Assembly (NCBI GenBank): GCA_003857395.1
Contig: RPRC01000125.1
Coordinates: 1 to 23,985 of the forward strand
Origin: Geobacter sp.
Lineage (GTDB): Bacteria > Desulfobacterota > Desulfuromonadia > Geobacterales > Geobacteraceae
DNA: 23,985 nucleotides
Direction of reading: 5' to 3'
Shown: piece after piece, positions 14,993-22,589 of the stretch
Layout: each line of letters opens with the position of its first letter
How positions within the stretch are numbered: position 1 is the stretch's first letter
Program-made: the position numbers and the translations under genes
The notes under the pieces: generated by a model
Told to the model about the DNA's origin: nothing
The model's database searches: none
What the model saw: the letters and a program-made list of their open reading frames with translations, nothing else

Positions 14993-15073
14993 TTTGGTGC
15001 TGGGGGAGAAGAGGGGTAGATTCTGCTTCACACCTGAAAGAAGATGCCGTACCAGGAGAATTACAATAAACCA

Positions 15074-15112
15074 AAAAACGGGCGCAACCGATTCACTGGT
15101 GCGCCCGTTTTT
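15074..15112. terminator. Bidirectional intrinsic terminator
   Basis: ACGGGCGCA-A-CC pairs with GGTGCGCCCGT with one bulged A. Five or six A lie on the left and five T on the right. It separates the converging slipin and ppiC-type genes. Confidence 0.9.
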
Positions 15113-15129
15113 ATCTCTTGATCAAATTC

Positions 15130-16152
15130 TCAGGTATTTACTATTTCAATTTTTCCCTCTTTGCGAAGTTTGTCCACGAAAGCAGTTATGTCCTGTTGAA
15201 TTTTCTGGATTTTCAGGTAATTGACAATTTCTTTTTTTGCATCAGCAAAGGGAAGGGTTCCCGCTGGTTTTTTATCGGTAACTTTTATGATGTGGTACCC
15301 GAACTGTGTCTCTACAACATCACTGATTTCACCTGGTTTAAGAGAAAATGCAGCAGTTTCAAATGCCGGGACCATCTGTCCTTTGGCGAAAAAGCCAAGG
15401 TTGCCTCCCTGTTGGGCGCTTGGACACGTCGAATCTGATTTCGCGAGTGCAGCAAAGTCGTCACCGGCTTTTGCACGATTGAGGAGTGCCGCGGCCTTTT
15501 CTTTTGCCTTGCTCTTCTCTTCAGCAGAAGCCTTTGAGTCAACTCCGATGAGGATGTGGCTTGCCTGAACAGTTTCCGGCTGTTTAAACTTTTCAATATT
15601 CTCGTCATAGAATTTTTTTGCCTGATCATCCGAGACGGTAACTTTTGAGGCAATTTCCTTCTCAATCAGATTGTTGATGTATATTTCCTTACGGGCAAAC
15701 TCCTTAAGGTCCTTTTCCGAAAGGCCGCTCGCCTTTAGAGCCTTGTCGCAAGCTTCGGTGCTGGGGAATTTGGCCTTACCCTGTTTCATCTGGGTTTCTA
15801 CACGATTATCGATATCTGCAACTGTCAACTTTTTGCCAGCCTGGTACAAGAGTTCAGCAGAAATAAGTTGGTCAAGTACAGCCGTTTCGGCTTTCTTCTT
15901 CTCCTCTGCGGTAAGCTCTTTTTTGCTCGGGTTCTGGGCGAGCATGAATTTTAATGCCCGTTCGAGTTCCTCCCGCATGATCGGATCTCCATTTACTTTG
16001 GCGACAACACTTGAGGTTGCGGGCGCTACAACCGCCGTTTTCTTTGAAGAAGGTTTTTTCTTTTCAGCACTGAAAGCCGTCCCGGCCAGGGCGATTGCAA
16101 CAACGAGTGAGACCACAATCGAGCGGAGAGTCGATTTCCTGAAAGCTTGCAT
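15130..16152 (-). CDS. PpiC-type (parvulin) periplasmic peptidyl-prolyl isomerase
   Basis: 340-residue exported foldase. A signal peptide (about 1-29, ending TAFSA) is followed by a lysine-rich linker. A SurA-N-like helical chaperone region (about 48-190) contains VNGDPIMREELERAL. A single parvulin domain (about 195-295) has VQASHILI, GGNLGFFAKGQMVPAFETAA and FGYHIIKV, all family marks. It would catalyse prolyl cis-trans isomerisation and hold unfolded outer-membrane or periplasmic proteins. PrsA/SurA-like proteins of this size are common in Geobacter, where some help mature secreted cytochromes; whether this one does is unknown. AAGGAG lies about nine bases before the ATG. It is transcribed alone and diverges from pyc. 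Confidence 0.93.
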   Translation of the reverse strand: MQAFRKSTLRSIVVSLVVAIALAGTAFSAEKKKPSSKKTAVVAPATSSVVAKVNGDPIMREELERALKFMLAQNPSKKELTAEEKKKAETAVLDQLISAELLYQAGKKLTVADIDNRVETQMKQGKAKFPSTEACDKALKASGLSEKDLKEFARKEIYINNLIEKEIASKVTVSDDQAKKFYDENIEKFKQPETVQASHILIGVDSKASAEEKSKAKEKAAALLNRAKAGDDFAALAKSDSTCPSAQQGGNLGFFAKGQMVPAFETAAFSLKPGEISDVVETQFGYHIIKVTDKKPAGTLPFADAKKEIVNYLKIQKIQQDITAFVDKLRKEGKIEIVNT

Positions 16153-16195
16153 CTTGAGGTACTCCTTTACGGTTTATTTATGCAAAAACGTTGTA

Positions 16196-16223
16196 ACTAT
16201 ACCATGCGGAAATCTTTATTCAA
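16196..16223 (-). promoter_or_regulatory. Possible promoter for the ppiC-type gene
   Basis: On the minus strand TTGAAT (16223-16218) and TATAGT (16201-16196) are 16 bp apart, matching four and five consensus bases. The start would lie about 37 bases before the ATG. Confidence 0.5.
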
Positions 16224-16284
16224 AGTTCTATTGTGTGGCCATATATTGGTAACTGTACAGAACGAATATTTTGCCAACCTGACG

Positions 16285-16333
16285 GTTTACGTTTTCAACA
16301 AAACTTGACAATCATACTCGTAAACTTTTGTTG
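16285..16333. repeat. Interleaved pair of inverted repeats
   Basis: GTTTACG (16285-16291) is complementary to CGTAAAC (16319-16325). CAACAAAA (16296-16303) is complementary to TTTTGTTG (16326-16333). The arms alternate, so they cannot form two simple hairpins at once. In RNA this would be a pseudoknot; in DNA it could be two overlapping operators. A perfect TTGACA (16305-16310) sits between them but lacks a good -10. Confidence 0.5.
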
Positions 16334-16403
16334 ATTTCGCTGACACCACCATCTTGGGACAAGAAATCACGAGGTTTCAGCAATATACTGTTTTGAAAGT
16401 GGA

Positions 16404-16423
16404 ACAAAATTTTTCAAAATTTG
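16404..16423. repeat. AT-rich imperfect palindrome upstream of pyc
   Basis: ACAAAATTTT and AAAATTTGT flank a TC centre in the ppiC/pyc divergent region. It could be a regulator site, but AT-rich palindromes arise easily by chance. Confidence 0.3.
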
Positions 16424-16469
16424 TTGATTGCCCATGGTATCGTAAAAAAACGTCTTGGTTGATACAAGG

Positions 16470-16499
16470 TTGACTTTAAGCTCTTATTTTGGTTTTATA
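16470..16499 (+). promoter_or_regulatory. Possible pyc promoter
   Basis: TTGACT (16470-16475) is followed 17 bp later by TTTTAT (16493-16498), or 18 bp later by TTTATA. The -35 matches five of six consensus bases and the -10 about four. The leader to the pyc ATG would be about 90 bases. Confidence 0.45.
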
Positions 16500-16593
16500 A
16501 GACACTTATATTTTGTATCGGTCAGCATGCTTGACCAATACGAGTTGTTATTTTGTTTCCGTGTGTTACCCTCATTTTTTCAGGGAGTTTAAA

Positions 16594-19500
16594 ATGGAAA
16601 AGAAAAAGTTTAAGAAAGTACTTGCCGCTAATCGTGGCGAAATAGCTATCCGCATCTTCAGGGCATGTAGCGAGCTTGGCATTGGGACTGTTGCGATATA
16701 TTCCCAAGAAGATAAGCTCTCCCTCTATCGCTATAAAGCAGATGAAGCGTACCCGATCGGGAAAGGCAAAAGCCCGGTAGATGCCTATTTGGGAATCGAC
16801 GAAATCATTGCCCTTGCAAAAGAGAAAGGTGTGGATGCTATCCATCCCGGGTATGGTTTCCTTTCAGAAAATCCTGAGTTTGCAGAAAAGTGCGAAAAAG
16901 CAGGAATAGTTTTTATCGGACCAACAGCGGAGATGCAGCGCAGGGTAGGGGACAAGATTGCTGCGCGCAAGGTTGCTATTGAGGCTTCAGTACCCGTAAT
17001 ACCAGGGACCGACGACCCGATTGAAAAAGATGAGGAGGCTCTCGCTTTTGCAGAGAAGGCCGGTTATCCTTTGATGATCAAAGCTGCGGCTGGCGGTGGC
17101 GGCAGGGGAATGCGTGTTGCCCGCAATCAGAGAGAGCTCCTGGAAGGCCTTTCAAGCGCCCGTAGCGAGGCTATGACGGCCTTCGGCAACGCTGCAGTTT
17201 TTCTTGAGCGTTTCATCGAGCATCCGAAGCACATCGAAGTGCAGATACTTGGAGATAATTACGGTAATCTTGTACATTTCTTTGAAAGAGACTGCTCTAT
17301 TCAGCGCCGTCACCAGAAGGTAGTAGAATTCGCTCCATCTCTGAGTTTATCGCAGGAAAAACGCCAGGAGTTGTGCGACGCAGCTCTTCGAGTCACAAGA
17401 CATGTCAACTACCGAAATGCCGGTACCGTTGAGTTCCTGCTCGATCAGGAGGGGAACCACTATTTCATCGAGATGAACCCGCGTATTCAGGTGGAACATA
17501 CTGTTACCGAAATGATAACAGGCAGAAATCTTGTCCAGGCGCAGATACTGGTGGCACAGGGTTTACGACTTTCCGATCCGGAAATTAACATCCCCGATCA
17601 AAGCGCCATTACCATGTGGGGTCACGCTATCCAATGCCGGATCACAACGGAAGATCCGTCAAATGATTTCGCACCCGATTTCGGAACGCTGAAAGCGTAC
17701 CGCTCACCAGGAGGATTCGGTGTCCGTCTCGACGCAGGCAATGCTTTTACCGGAGCCCATATCACTCCTCACTACGATTCACTTCTTGTCAAGATAAGCA
17801 CCTGGGCCCTTGATTTTAAGGAAGCGGCCTGTGTCATGAACCGTTCTCTCCAGGAGTTCCGGATTCGTGGTGTAAAAACGAACATATGCTTCCTGGAAAA
17901 CGTTGTGACCCATCCGGCATTTCTTGCCGGCCAGTGCGATACTTCTTTCATTGACAAGCATCCGGAACTAATGGTGATGAAAGAGCGGAGGGACAGGGCG
18001 ACAAAAATCCTCAGTTACCTTGGCAATGTTATTGTCAACGGGTCTCCGGGAATCACGAAACCGCTTCGATCTGCTGAATTACTGGAGCCAAGGATTCCCG
18101 CAATCGACAAATCTGCCCCGCGTCCTGCCGGAACCATGGACATTCTTCGCGAAAAGGGTGCCGAGGGGCTCTCTCGCTGGATACTGGATCAGAAGCAGAT
18201 CCTTATTGCCGATACTACGATGCGTGATGCCCACCAGTCGCTACTGGCAACGCGGGTCAGGACTCACGACCTCCTCAGAATCGCTGTCCCGACCTCTCAT
18301 CTTGGCGCCGGACTCTTTTCCCTGGAAATGTGGGGTGGTGCAACTTTTGATGTATCCATGCGCTTCCTCAAGGAGTGCCCTTGGCAACGACTCACCAAAC
18401 TGAAACTGGCAATCCCCAACATCCTCTTCCAGATGCTGCTTCGCGGCTCAAATGCCGTAGGATATACAAATTACCCCGATAATGTAGTCCAGCGTTTCGT
18501 TGAGGAAGCAGCAGTCTCCGGTATTGACGTTTTCAGGGTTTTCGATTCACTTAACTGGACGAAGGGCATGACCGTGGCAATGGATGCGGTTCGCAAGACA
18601 GGAAAGGTTTGCGAAGCGTCGATTTGCTATACCGGGGACATCTCTGACCCGAAGAGGGACAAGTATCCCCTTGAATATTACATTTCTCTTGCAAAAGAAC
18701 TGGAGAAAATGGGCGCGCATATCCTTGCCATAAAGGACATGGCTGGATTGCTCAAGCCCTTCGCCGCCTACAAACTGGTAAAAGCCTTGAAGGATGAGAT
18801 CGGAATACCGGTCCATCTCCATACTCACGATACGTCCGGTAACGGTGAAGCGTCTCTCTTGATGGCCTGTCAGGCAGGTGTCGACATTGTTGATGCCTCT
18901 CTTTCGTCGATTTCCGGTCTTACTTCGCAGCCAAACCTCAATTCCATTATCTCCGCCTTGCGCGGAACCGAGTGGGATCCACAACTCAACGAAGTCGGAC
19001 TGCAAAAACTCGCCAACTACTGGGAAACGGTACGTGACTATTACACCCCTTTCGAGTCGGGACTCAAGAGTGCTACCGCTGAGGTTTATCATCATGAAAT
19101 CCCTGGAGGTCAGTATTCCAACTACAAGCCACAGGTTGCCGCACTGGGATTGCTTGACCAGTGGGACGAGTGCAAGGAAATGTACCACAAGGTCAATCTC
19201 CTCTTTGGTGATATCATCAAGGTTACGCCCTCGTCGAAAGTTGTCGGTGATATGGCGATCTTCCTGGTAAAAAACAATATGGATGTGGAAGATGTGTTTA
19301 CCAAAGGACAAGATCTGACCTTTCCCGGATCAGTCGTCGGCTTCTTCAAAGGAATGATCGGGCAACCTTATGGTGGCTTTCCGGAGAAACTGCAACAGAT
19401 TGTTCTGAAAGGGGAGGAGCCAATTACCTGCCGACCTGGAGAGCTTCTAAAGCCTGTTGACTTTGAACAGGAGCGTTCGGAAGTCCAGAAAAAAGTCGGA

Positions 19501-20040
19501 CATCTTGTCGATGACAAAAGGCTTCTTTCCAATATCCTTTATCCGAACGTTTATCCCGATTTTGACAAACACCGTCAACTCTACTCAGACACCTCGGTAA
19601 TTCCTACGCCGATATTCTTCTATGGCCTCGAACCCGGCCAGGAAACCTCTGTTGAGATAGATCCCGGTAAAACCCTTATTATTAAACTCAATGCCATCGG
19701 TGCTGTCCATGAGGATGGAACTCGTCAGGTATATTTTGAACTCAATGGACTTGCTCGCCAGGTATGCATCCGTGACTTTTCTGTTGAGACGGACGAAAAA
19801 GAGCGTTTGAAAGCTGATCCTTCCAATCCTCTCCATATCGGCGCACCGATGCCCGGGAAGGTACTCAAGGTTTCAGTTAAGGTCGGTGATGAAGTGAAAT
19901 CCGGTGATATCCTGATGGTTACCGAGGCCATGAAGCTTGAAGCGAACATCAAGGCCCGAGCAGATGGTAAAATTGCAGAGGTGAAGTTTGAAGAGGGAGA
20001 CAAGGTTGAAAAGGGAGACCTGCTTGTAGTTCTTGCCTAG
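16594..20040 (+). CDS. pyc: Pyruvate carboxylase, single-chain
   Basis: Carboxylates pyruvate to oxaloacetate using ATP, bicarbonate and covalently bound biotin, feeding the TCA cycle and gluconeogenesis. The 1148-residue protein holds the whole enzyme in one chain. The biotin carboxylase domain (about 8-455) starts VLAANRGEIAIRIFRA and has the ATP-grasp glycine loop AAGGGGRGM (165-173). The carboxyltransferase domain (about 530-1000) has DTTMRDAHQS at about 539-548. A biotin carrier domain ends the chain, with EAMK at 1111-1114 and K1114 as the biotin site. ATG 16594 is supported by AGGGAG six bases upstream. Length is normal. It diverges from the ppiC-type gene and ends before a strong terminator. 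Confidence 0.98.
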   Translation: MEKKKFKKVLAANRGEIAIRIFRACSELGIGTVAIYSQEDKLSLYRYKADEAYPIGKGKSPVDAYLGIDEIIALAKEKGVDAIHPGYGFLSENPEFAEKCEKAGIVFIGPTAEMQRRVGDKIAARKVAIEASVPVIPGTDDPIEKDEEALAFAEKAGYPLMIKAAAGGGGRGMRVARNQRELLEGLSSARSEAMTAFGNAAVFLERFIEHPKHIEVQILGDNYGNLVHFFERDCSIQRRHQKVVEFAPSLSLSQEKRQELCDAALRVTRHVNYRNAGTVEFLLDQEGNHYFIEMNPRIQVEHTVTEMITGRNLVQAQILVAQGLRLSDPEINIPDQSAITMWGHAIQCRITTEDPSNDFAPDFGTLKAYRSPGGFGVRLDAGNAFTGAHITPHYDSLLVKISTWALDFKEAACVMNRSLQEFRIRGVKTNICFLENVVTHPAFLAGQCDTSFIDKHPELMVMKERRDRATKILSYLGNVIVNGSPGITKPLRSAELLEPRIPAIDKSAPRPAGTMDILREKGAEGLSRWILDQKQILIADTTMRDAHQSLLATRVRTHDLLRIAVPTSHLGAGLFSLEMWGGATFDVSMRFLKECPWQRLTKLKLAIPNILFQMLLRGSNAVGYTNYPDNVVQRFVEEAAVSGIDVFRVFDSLNWTKGMTVAMDAVRKTGKVCEASICYTGDISDPKRDKYPLEYYISLAKELEKMGAHILAIKDMAGLLKPFAAYKLVKALKDEIGIPVHLHTHDTSGNGEASLLMACQAGVDIVDASLSSISGLTSQPNLNSIISALRGTEWDPQLNEVGLQKLANYWETVRDYYTPFESGLKSATAEVYHHEIPGGQYSNYKPQVAALGLLDQWDECKEMYHKVNLLFGDIIKVTPSSKVVGDMAIFLVKNNMDVEDVFTKGQDLTFPGSVVGFFKGMIGQPYGGFPEKLQQIVLKGEEPITCRPGELLKPVDFEQERSEVQKKVGHLVDDKRLLSNILYPNVYPDFDKHRQLYSDTSVIPTPIFFYGLEPGQETSVEIDPGKTLIIKLNAIGAVHEDGTRQVYFELNGLARQVCIRDFSVETDEKERLKADPSNPLHIGAPMPGKVLKVSVKVGDEVKSGDILMVTEAMKLEANIKARADGKIAEVKFEEGDKVEKGDLLVVLA

Positions 20041-20100
20041 CAGAAATGCGACCGAAAGGCCAACCGGTTTCTCATCGCTTGGTGGTTCTATTGACTCAGT

Positions 20101-20139
20101 AAAACCCCCCTCAGTTTGTAAAAACTGAGGGGGTTTTTT
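20101..20139. terminator. Strong intrinsic terminator after pyc
   Basis: CCCCCTCAGTTT and AAACTGAGGGGG form a 12-pair stem around a short GTAA-type loop, with six T on the right and four A on the left. It ends pyc and may also end the minus-strand lipoprotein transcript. Confidence 0.9.
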
Positions 20140-20285
20140 ATGTCTAAAATCTTTTGACCCGGCCATCTCAGTACGCCTCAAATTGACAGCGTCCAGAACA
20201 ATTGCCCCTGTAAAGCTGCAGATGATTCGGGCATGCCATGACTCAACTAGCAGATGAAGCGGCACCCTTTACGAACAGACAGCAG

Positions 20286-20669
20286 TCACAGGACAGTTTT
20301 GCTTGCTTCATTAGAATAGCCGCTTTCGTGACCTGACGAGTCATAGCAAGTAACTGCCAGGTAATAAGTGCCTGGCATCAGTCCGTTGATGGTGCAGGTT
20401 GTCTGCGTGCCGGTACTTACATTCTTGTCATAGACCCCGGACGAAGTACCATAATAAACGTTATAACCCGCGACATTCACAACAGGCGTTCCGTCGCTAT
20501 TTGTTGGAGCGTCCCACGCCAGAGTGATAGAGCCGGTAGCGGTATTGTCGGCAATCGTGCCGCTTCCTTCCACAGAGGAAGTGCCACTTCCTCCAGAACC
20601 ACTGCCACACCCTGCCACGGAAAACATTACGGACATCGCCAAGGAAACAGCGAAAAGAATCTTTTTCAT
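20286..20669 (-). CDS. Small lipoprotein with a fibronectin type III domain
   Basis: 127-residue exported lipoprotein. After MKK, a hydrophobic signal segment ends in the lipobox VAGC, with the lipidated Cys at about 21. A glycine/serine-rich linker leads into one FnIII domain (about 45-127). That domain has SITLAWDAPTNSDGTPV, GYNVYYGTSSGVYDKNV, GLMPGTYYLAVTCYDSSGHE and a final SNEASKTV. Such domains mediate binding at the cell surface; the partner is unknown. ATG 20669 is chosen because AAGGGAGG lies nine bases upstream; an in-frame TTG nine bases earlier sits too close to that site. Expression should be controlled by the GEMM-I riboswitch just upstream. Confidence 0.88.
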   Translation of the reverse strand: MKKILFAVSLAMSVMFSVAGCGSGSGGSGTSSVEGSGTIADNTATGSITLAWDAPTNSDGTPVVNVAGYNVYYGTSSGVYDKNVSTGTQTTCTINGLMPGTYYLAVTCYDSSGHESGYSNEASKTVL

Positions 20670-20717
20670 ATCGAACAACCTCCCTTAAATTTCGCTAACA
20701 CCACACATCCAGGCTAC

Positions 20718-20764
20718 AAAAAAAGCCGGGCAGAATATCTGAATGATATTTCGGCGACCCGGCT
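20718..20764 (-). terminator. Riboswitch expression-platform terminator
   Basis: On the minus strand AGCCGGG (20764-20758) pairs with CCCGGCT (20730-20724), and AAATATC (20751-20745) with GATATTC (20739-20733). Seven U follow. Its 5' half overlaps the 3' end of the GEMM-I aptamer, so ligand-bound aptamer and terminator exclude each other. Confidence 0.85.
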
Positions 20765-20830
20765 GTCTCAATGAGACCCTGTAGGCTTTCCGCCCCATCC
20801 TCACGGATGGTTTAGTATTATCGTATATCC
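20745..20830 (-). ncRNA. GEMM-I riboswitch (cyclic dinucleotide sensor)
   Basis: The minus strand carries the conserved core of the GEMM-I class. AAACCATCC-GTGA-GGATGGGG closes the first helix with a GNRA-type loop. GCGGAAAGCC is the class hallmark; GGGTCTCATTGAGAC forms the second helix; and AGCCGGGTCGCCGAA closes the aptamer. GGATAT at the 5' end (20830-20825) can pair with ATATC (about 20749-20745) as P1; the same ATATC is used by the terminator. Ligand binding should therefore favour read-through (an ON switch; inference). GEMM-I RNAs bind c-di-GMP, and a Geobacter subgroup binds 3',3'-cGAMP. The sequence resembles that subgroup, but I cannot assign the ligand by eye. Confidence 0.9.
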
Positions 20831-20868
20831 TTGGGAAATATCTGTGTAGGAAAGATTTTTAAAGGCTA

Positions 20869-20897
20869 TTTTTACTATGGGATTCATTCCATGTCAA
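20869..20897 (-). promoter_or_regulatory. Possible promoter for the riboswitch-lipoprotein transcript
   Basis: On the minus strand a perfect TTGACA (20897-20892) lies 17 bp before TAAAAA (20874-20869). The start would fall near 20862, about 30 bases before the aptamer. Confidence 0.5.
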
Positions 20898-21022
20898 GGT
20901 TAATCTCAGAATAAGAACAGTTTCGTAACATACCTTGGTCATTAACAGTATTTATCACATCTTAAATCCTTGGTGTCATTTTCCAACCTGATTAGCACTA
21001 TTCTTCCGCTATGAAGATTGTC

Positions 21023-21047
21023 ATCCCCGAATGTCTCTATCGGGGAT
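21023..21047. repeat. Hairpin of a dispersed 'CCCGA' repeat type
   Basis: ATCCCCGA (21023-21030) and TCGGGGAT (21040-21047) form a perfect 8-bp stem with a 9-nt loop. A further TTGGATTCCCGA lies 25 bases downstream (from about 21071) without its partner. The pattern GTCATCCCCGA...TCGGGGATCCA...TTGGATTCCCGA is typical of short dispersed repeats in proteobacterial spacers. It looks like a worn copy. Confidence 0.5.
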
Positions 21048-21138
21048 CCATGATTTCAGTCGGTTAGAAGTTGGATTCCCGACCAGAACCGCTTCGAGTT
21101 TTAGGAACTGGCGGAAGATTGACGCTAATCAGGTTTTC

Positions 21139-21173
21139 CAAAAAGAAAGGGGCTACGAAATATCGTAACCCCT
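21139..21173 (-). terminator. Terminator of the pgk-tpiA-secG-tRNA-Leu block
   Basis: On the minus strand AGGGGTTACGA (21173-21163) pairs with TCGTAGCCCCT (21158-21148) with one G-U pair around a 4-nt loop, followed by UUCUUUUU. It begins four bases after the tRNA's CCA end. Confidence 0.85.
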
Positions 21174-21176
21174 GTA

Positions 21177-21263
21177 TGGTGCGGTGGACTGGAATCGAAC
21201 CAGCACAGCCTTGCAGCCACCAGCCCCTCAAGCTGGCGCGTCTACCAATTCCGCCACCACCGC
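21177..21263 (-). tRNA. tRNA-Leu (anticodon GAG)
   Basis: 87-nt class II tRNA. The acceptor arms GCGGTGG (21263-21257) and CCACCGC (21187-21181) pair fully, followed by A73 and an encoded CCA. The anticodon stem CCAGC/GCTGG encloses the loop TTGAGGG with anticodon GAG (21229-21227), reading CUC and CUU. A variable arm and the TTCGATTC T-loop are present. It lies about 140 bases after secG and probably shares its transcript. Confidence 0.97.
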
Positions 21264-21353
21264 AAGATGTAAAATTATATAAAGTATAGGTAGGTACTTA
21301 TTGATAATCCAATCTGAGATAAAAATATTTTCTGCATCACTGTCGAGCTTCTT

Positions 21354-21382
21354 TTTTTACCAGTTTGGCAAAAATATGTCAA
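21354..21382 (-). promoter_or_regulatory. Possible internal promoter for tRNA-Leu
   Basis: On the minus strand a perfect TTGACA (21382-21377) lies 17 bp before TAAAAA (21359-21354), downstream of secG. It would let the tRNA be made independently of pgk-tpiA-secG. Confidence 0.4.
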
Positions 21383-21401
21383 TGATAATTTAGGCTTGTC
21401 C

Positions 21402-21743
21402 TTACTTTTTTTCTTGCTGCTGAGGCGCCACTGGAGCGGTTGCAGGGGGGGGGATGGTCTTTGGCACGGCCTTAACTGCAGCCTTATTTGTCGGCATAAC
21501 GGAAGAACCGCCGGACTTTCCCGACAGGTAGGCTAGGGAGAGTGATGTGAGCATGAAAATGATTGCGGCCGCAGCGGTCATTTTTCCGAGGAAAGTGCTG
21601 CCACCGCCAGCGCCGAATAGGGATTGACTTGAACCTGTACCGAATGTTGCACCAAGATCTGCCCCTTTTCCCGCTTGTAAAAGTACGATTGTTATAAGCG
21701 AGATACTAACAAAGACGTGAAGGACAATCAGAAAACCTTGCAT
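21402..21743 (-). CDS. secG: Protein translocase subunit SecG
   Basis: 113-residue inner-membrane subunit of the SecYEG channel that assists SecA-driven export. Two membrane helices (about 3-22 and 54-74) flank the conserved cytoplasmic loop LLQAGKGADLGATFGTGSSQSLFGAGGGSTFLGK, the SecG signature region. A proline-, alanine- and lysine-rich tail follows, of a kind common in deltaproteobacteria. An AGAGG ribosome-binding site lies about ten bases before the ATG. It follows tpiA by 68 bp in the same direction, a common gene order. Confidence 0.95.
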   Translation of the reverse strand: MQGFLIVLHVFVSISLITIVLLQAGKGADLGATFGTGSSQSLFGAGGGSTFLGKMTAAAAIIFMLTSLSLAYLSGKSGGSSVMPTNKAAVKAVPKTIPPPATAPVAPQQQEKK

Positions 21744-21811
21744 CGTATATCAACCTCTCTTGGCGAAATAAAAAACGTACATTATCACGATCACAGCATG
21801 AATAAAAGAAA

Positions 21812-22567
21812 TTATTTCTCAAAACGAATTATGGAAGCGAAGGATTCGGCAGAAAGGCTGGCTCCGCCCACAAGAGCACCATCGATATCCGGTTGCAGCA
21901 TCAAGCTGTGGATGTTGTCGGGCTTCACGCTGCCACCATAAAGTATGCGAATTTCATCCGCAAGGGAAGCGGAATATAGCTCAGCAATAAGTTTTCGGAT
22001 GAAGGCATGAGACTCTTGGGCCTGTTCATCTGTTGCCGTTTTACCTGTTCCAATTGCCCAGACAGGTTCGTAGGCGAGAATGATCATCTTCATTTCGTCA
22101 GAAGAAAGAGTGTCGAGACCTTTTTTCAGTTGACAGTCGAGAACGGAAAAGGTTTGACCAGCTTCACGCTCCTGCAGGGTTTCACCAATGCAGAAGATTA
22201 CTGTAAGGCCCGCACGTATTGCTGCCCTGATTTTTTTGTTTACCTTTTCGTCTGTTTCACAAAAATATTGACGTCTTTCAGAATGGCCAATGATTACATG
22301 GCTGCACCCGGCATCAACAAGCATGTTCGGTGATACCTCGCCAGTATAAGCACCTTCCTCTTCCCAGAAGCAATCCTGCCCTGCAACCGATATCGGCGAA
22401 TCGAACAATAGTGATCGAACGGGACCAAGTACCGTAAAAGAGGGCGCAATTATAATTTCAATATTCTTCACATCCTTGACGAGAGGTGATAGTTCTTGAA
22501 CCAACTGCAGTGCCTCTGCTGTTTTTTTAAAAAGCTTCCAGTTCCCTGCGATGACAGGCATCCGCAT
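21812..22567 (-). CDS. tpiA: Triosephosphate isomerase
   Basis: Interconverts dihydroxyacetone phosphate and glyceraldehyde 3-phosphate in glycolysis and gluconeogenesis; cytoplasmic. The 251-residue protein is the normal size. It has the catalytic lysine in AGNWK (K11), histidine in IIGHSERR (about 95) and glutamate in AYEPVWAIGTGK (about 168). The phosphate-binding loops ILYGGSVKPDN and GALVGGASL follow. ATG 22567 is chosen because AAGGAG lies six bases upstream. The frame is open further up, but that region overlaps the end of pgk. It lies 22 bp after pgk. Confidence 0.97.
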   Translation of the reverse strand: MRMPVIAGNWKLFKKTAEALQLVQELSPLVKDVKNIEIIIAPSFTVLGPVRSLLFDSPISVAGQDCFWEEEGAYTGEVSPNMLVDAGCSHVIIGHSERRQYFCETDEKVNKKIRAAIRAGLTVIFCIGETLQEREAGQTFSVLDCQLKKGLDTLSSDEMKMIILAYEPVWAIGTGKTATDEQAQESHAFIRKLIAELYSASLADEIRILYGGSVKPDNIHSLMLQPDIDGALVGGASLSAESFASIIRFEK

Positions 22568-22589
22568 AGAGTACTCCTTGGATCGTTGT

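Noticed and set aside
16513..16593. 27-codon N-terminal extension of pyc from a TTG
   Set aside because: The family begins at ATG 16594, which has a good ribosome-binding site; the upstream residues match nothing in the family.
18547..19311. 254-codon minus-strand frame inside pyc
   Set aside because: It lies entirely opposite a conserved pyc domain; long shadow frames are expected there.
21071..21289. 72-codon plus-strand frame containing WTGIEPAQPCSHQPLKLA
   Set aside because: It is the antisense of the tRNA-Leu gene, a well-known source of false proteins.
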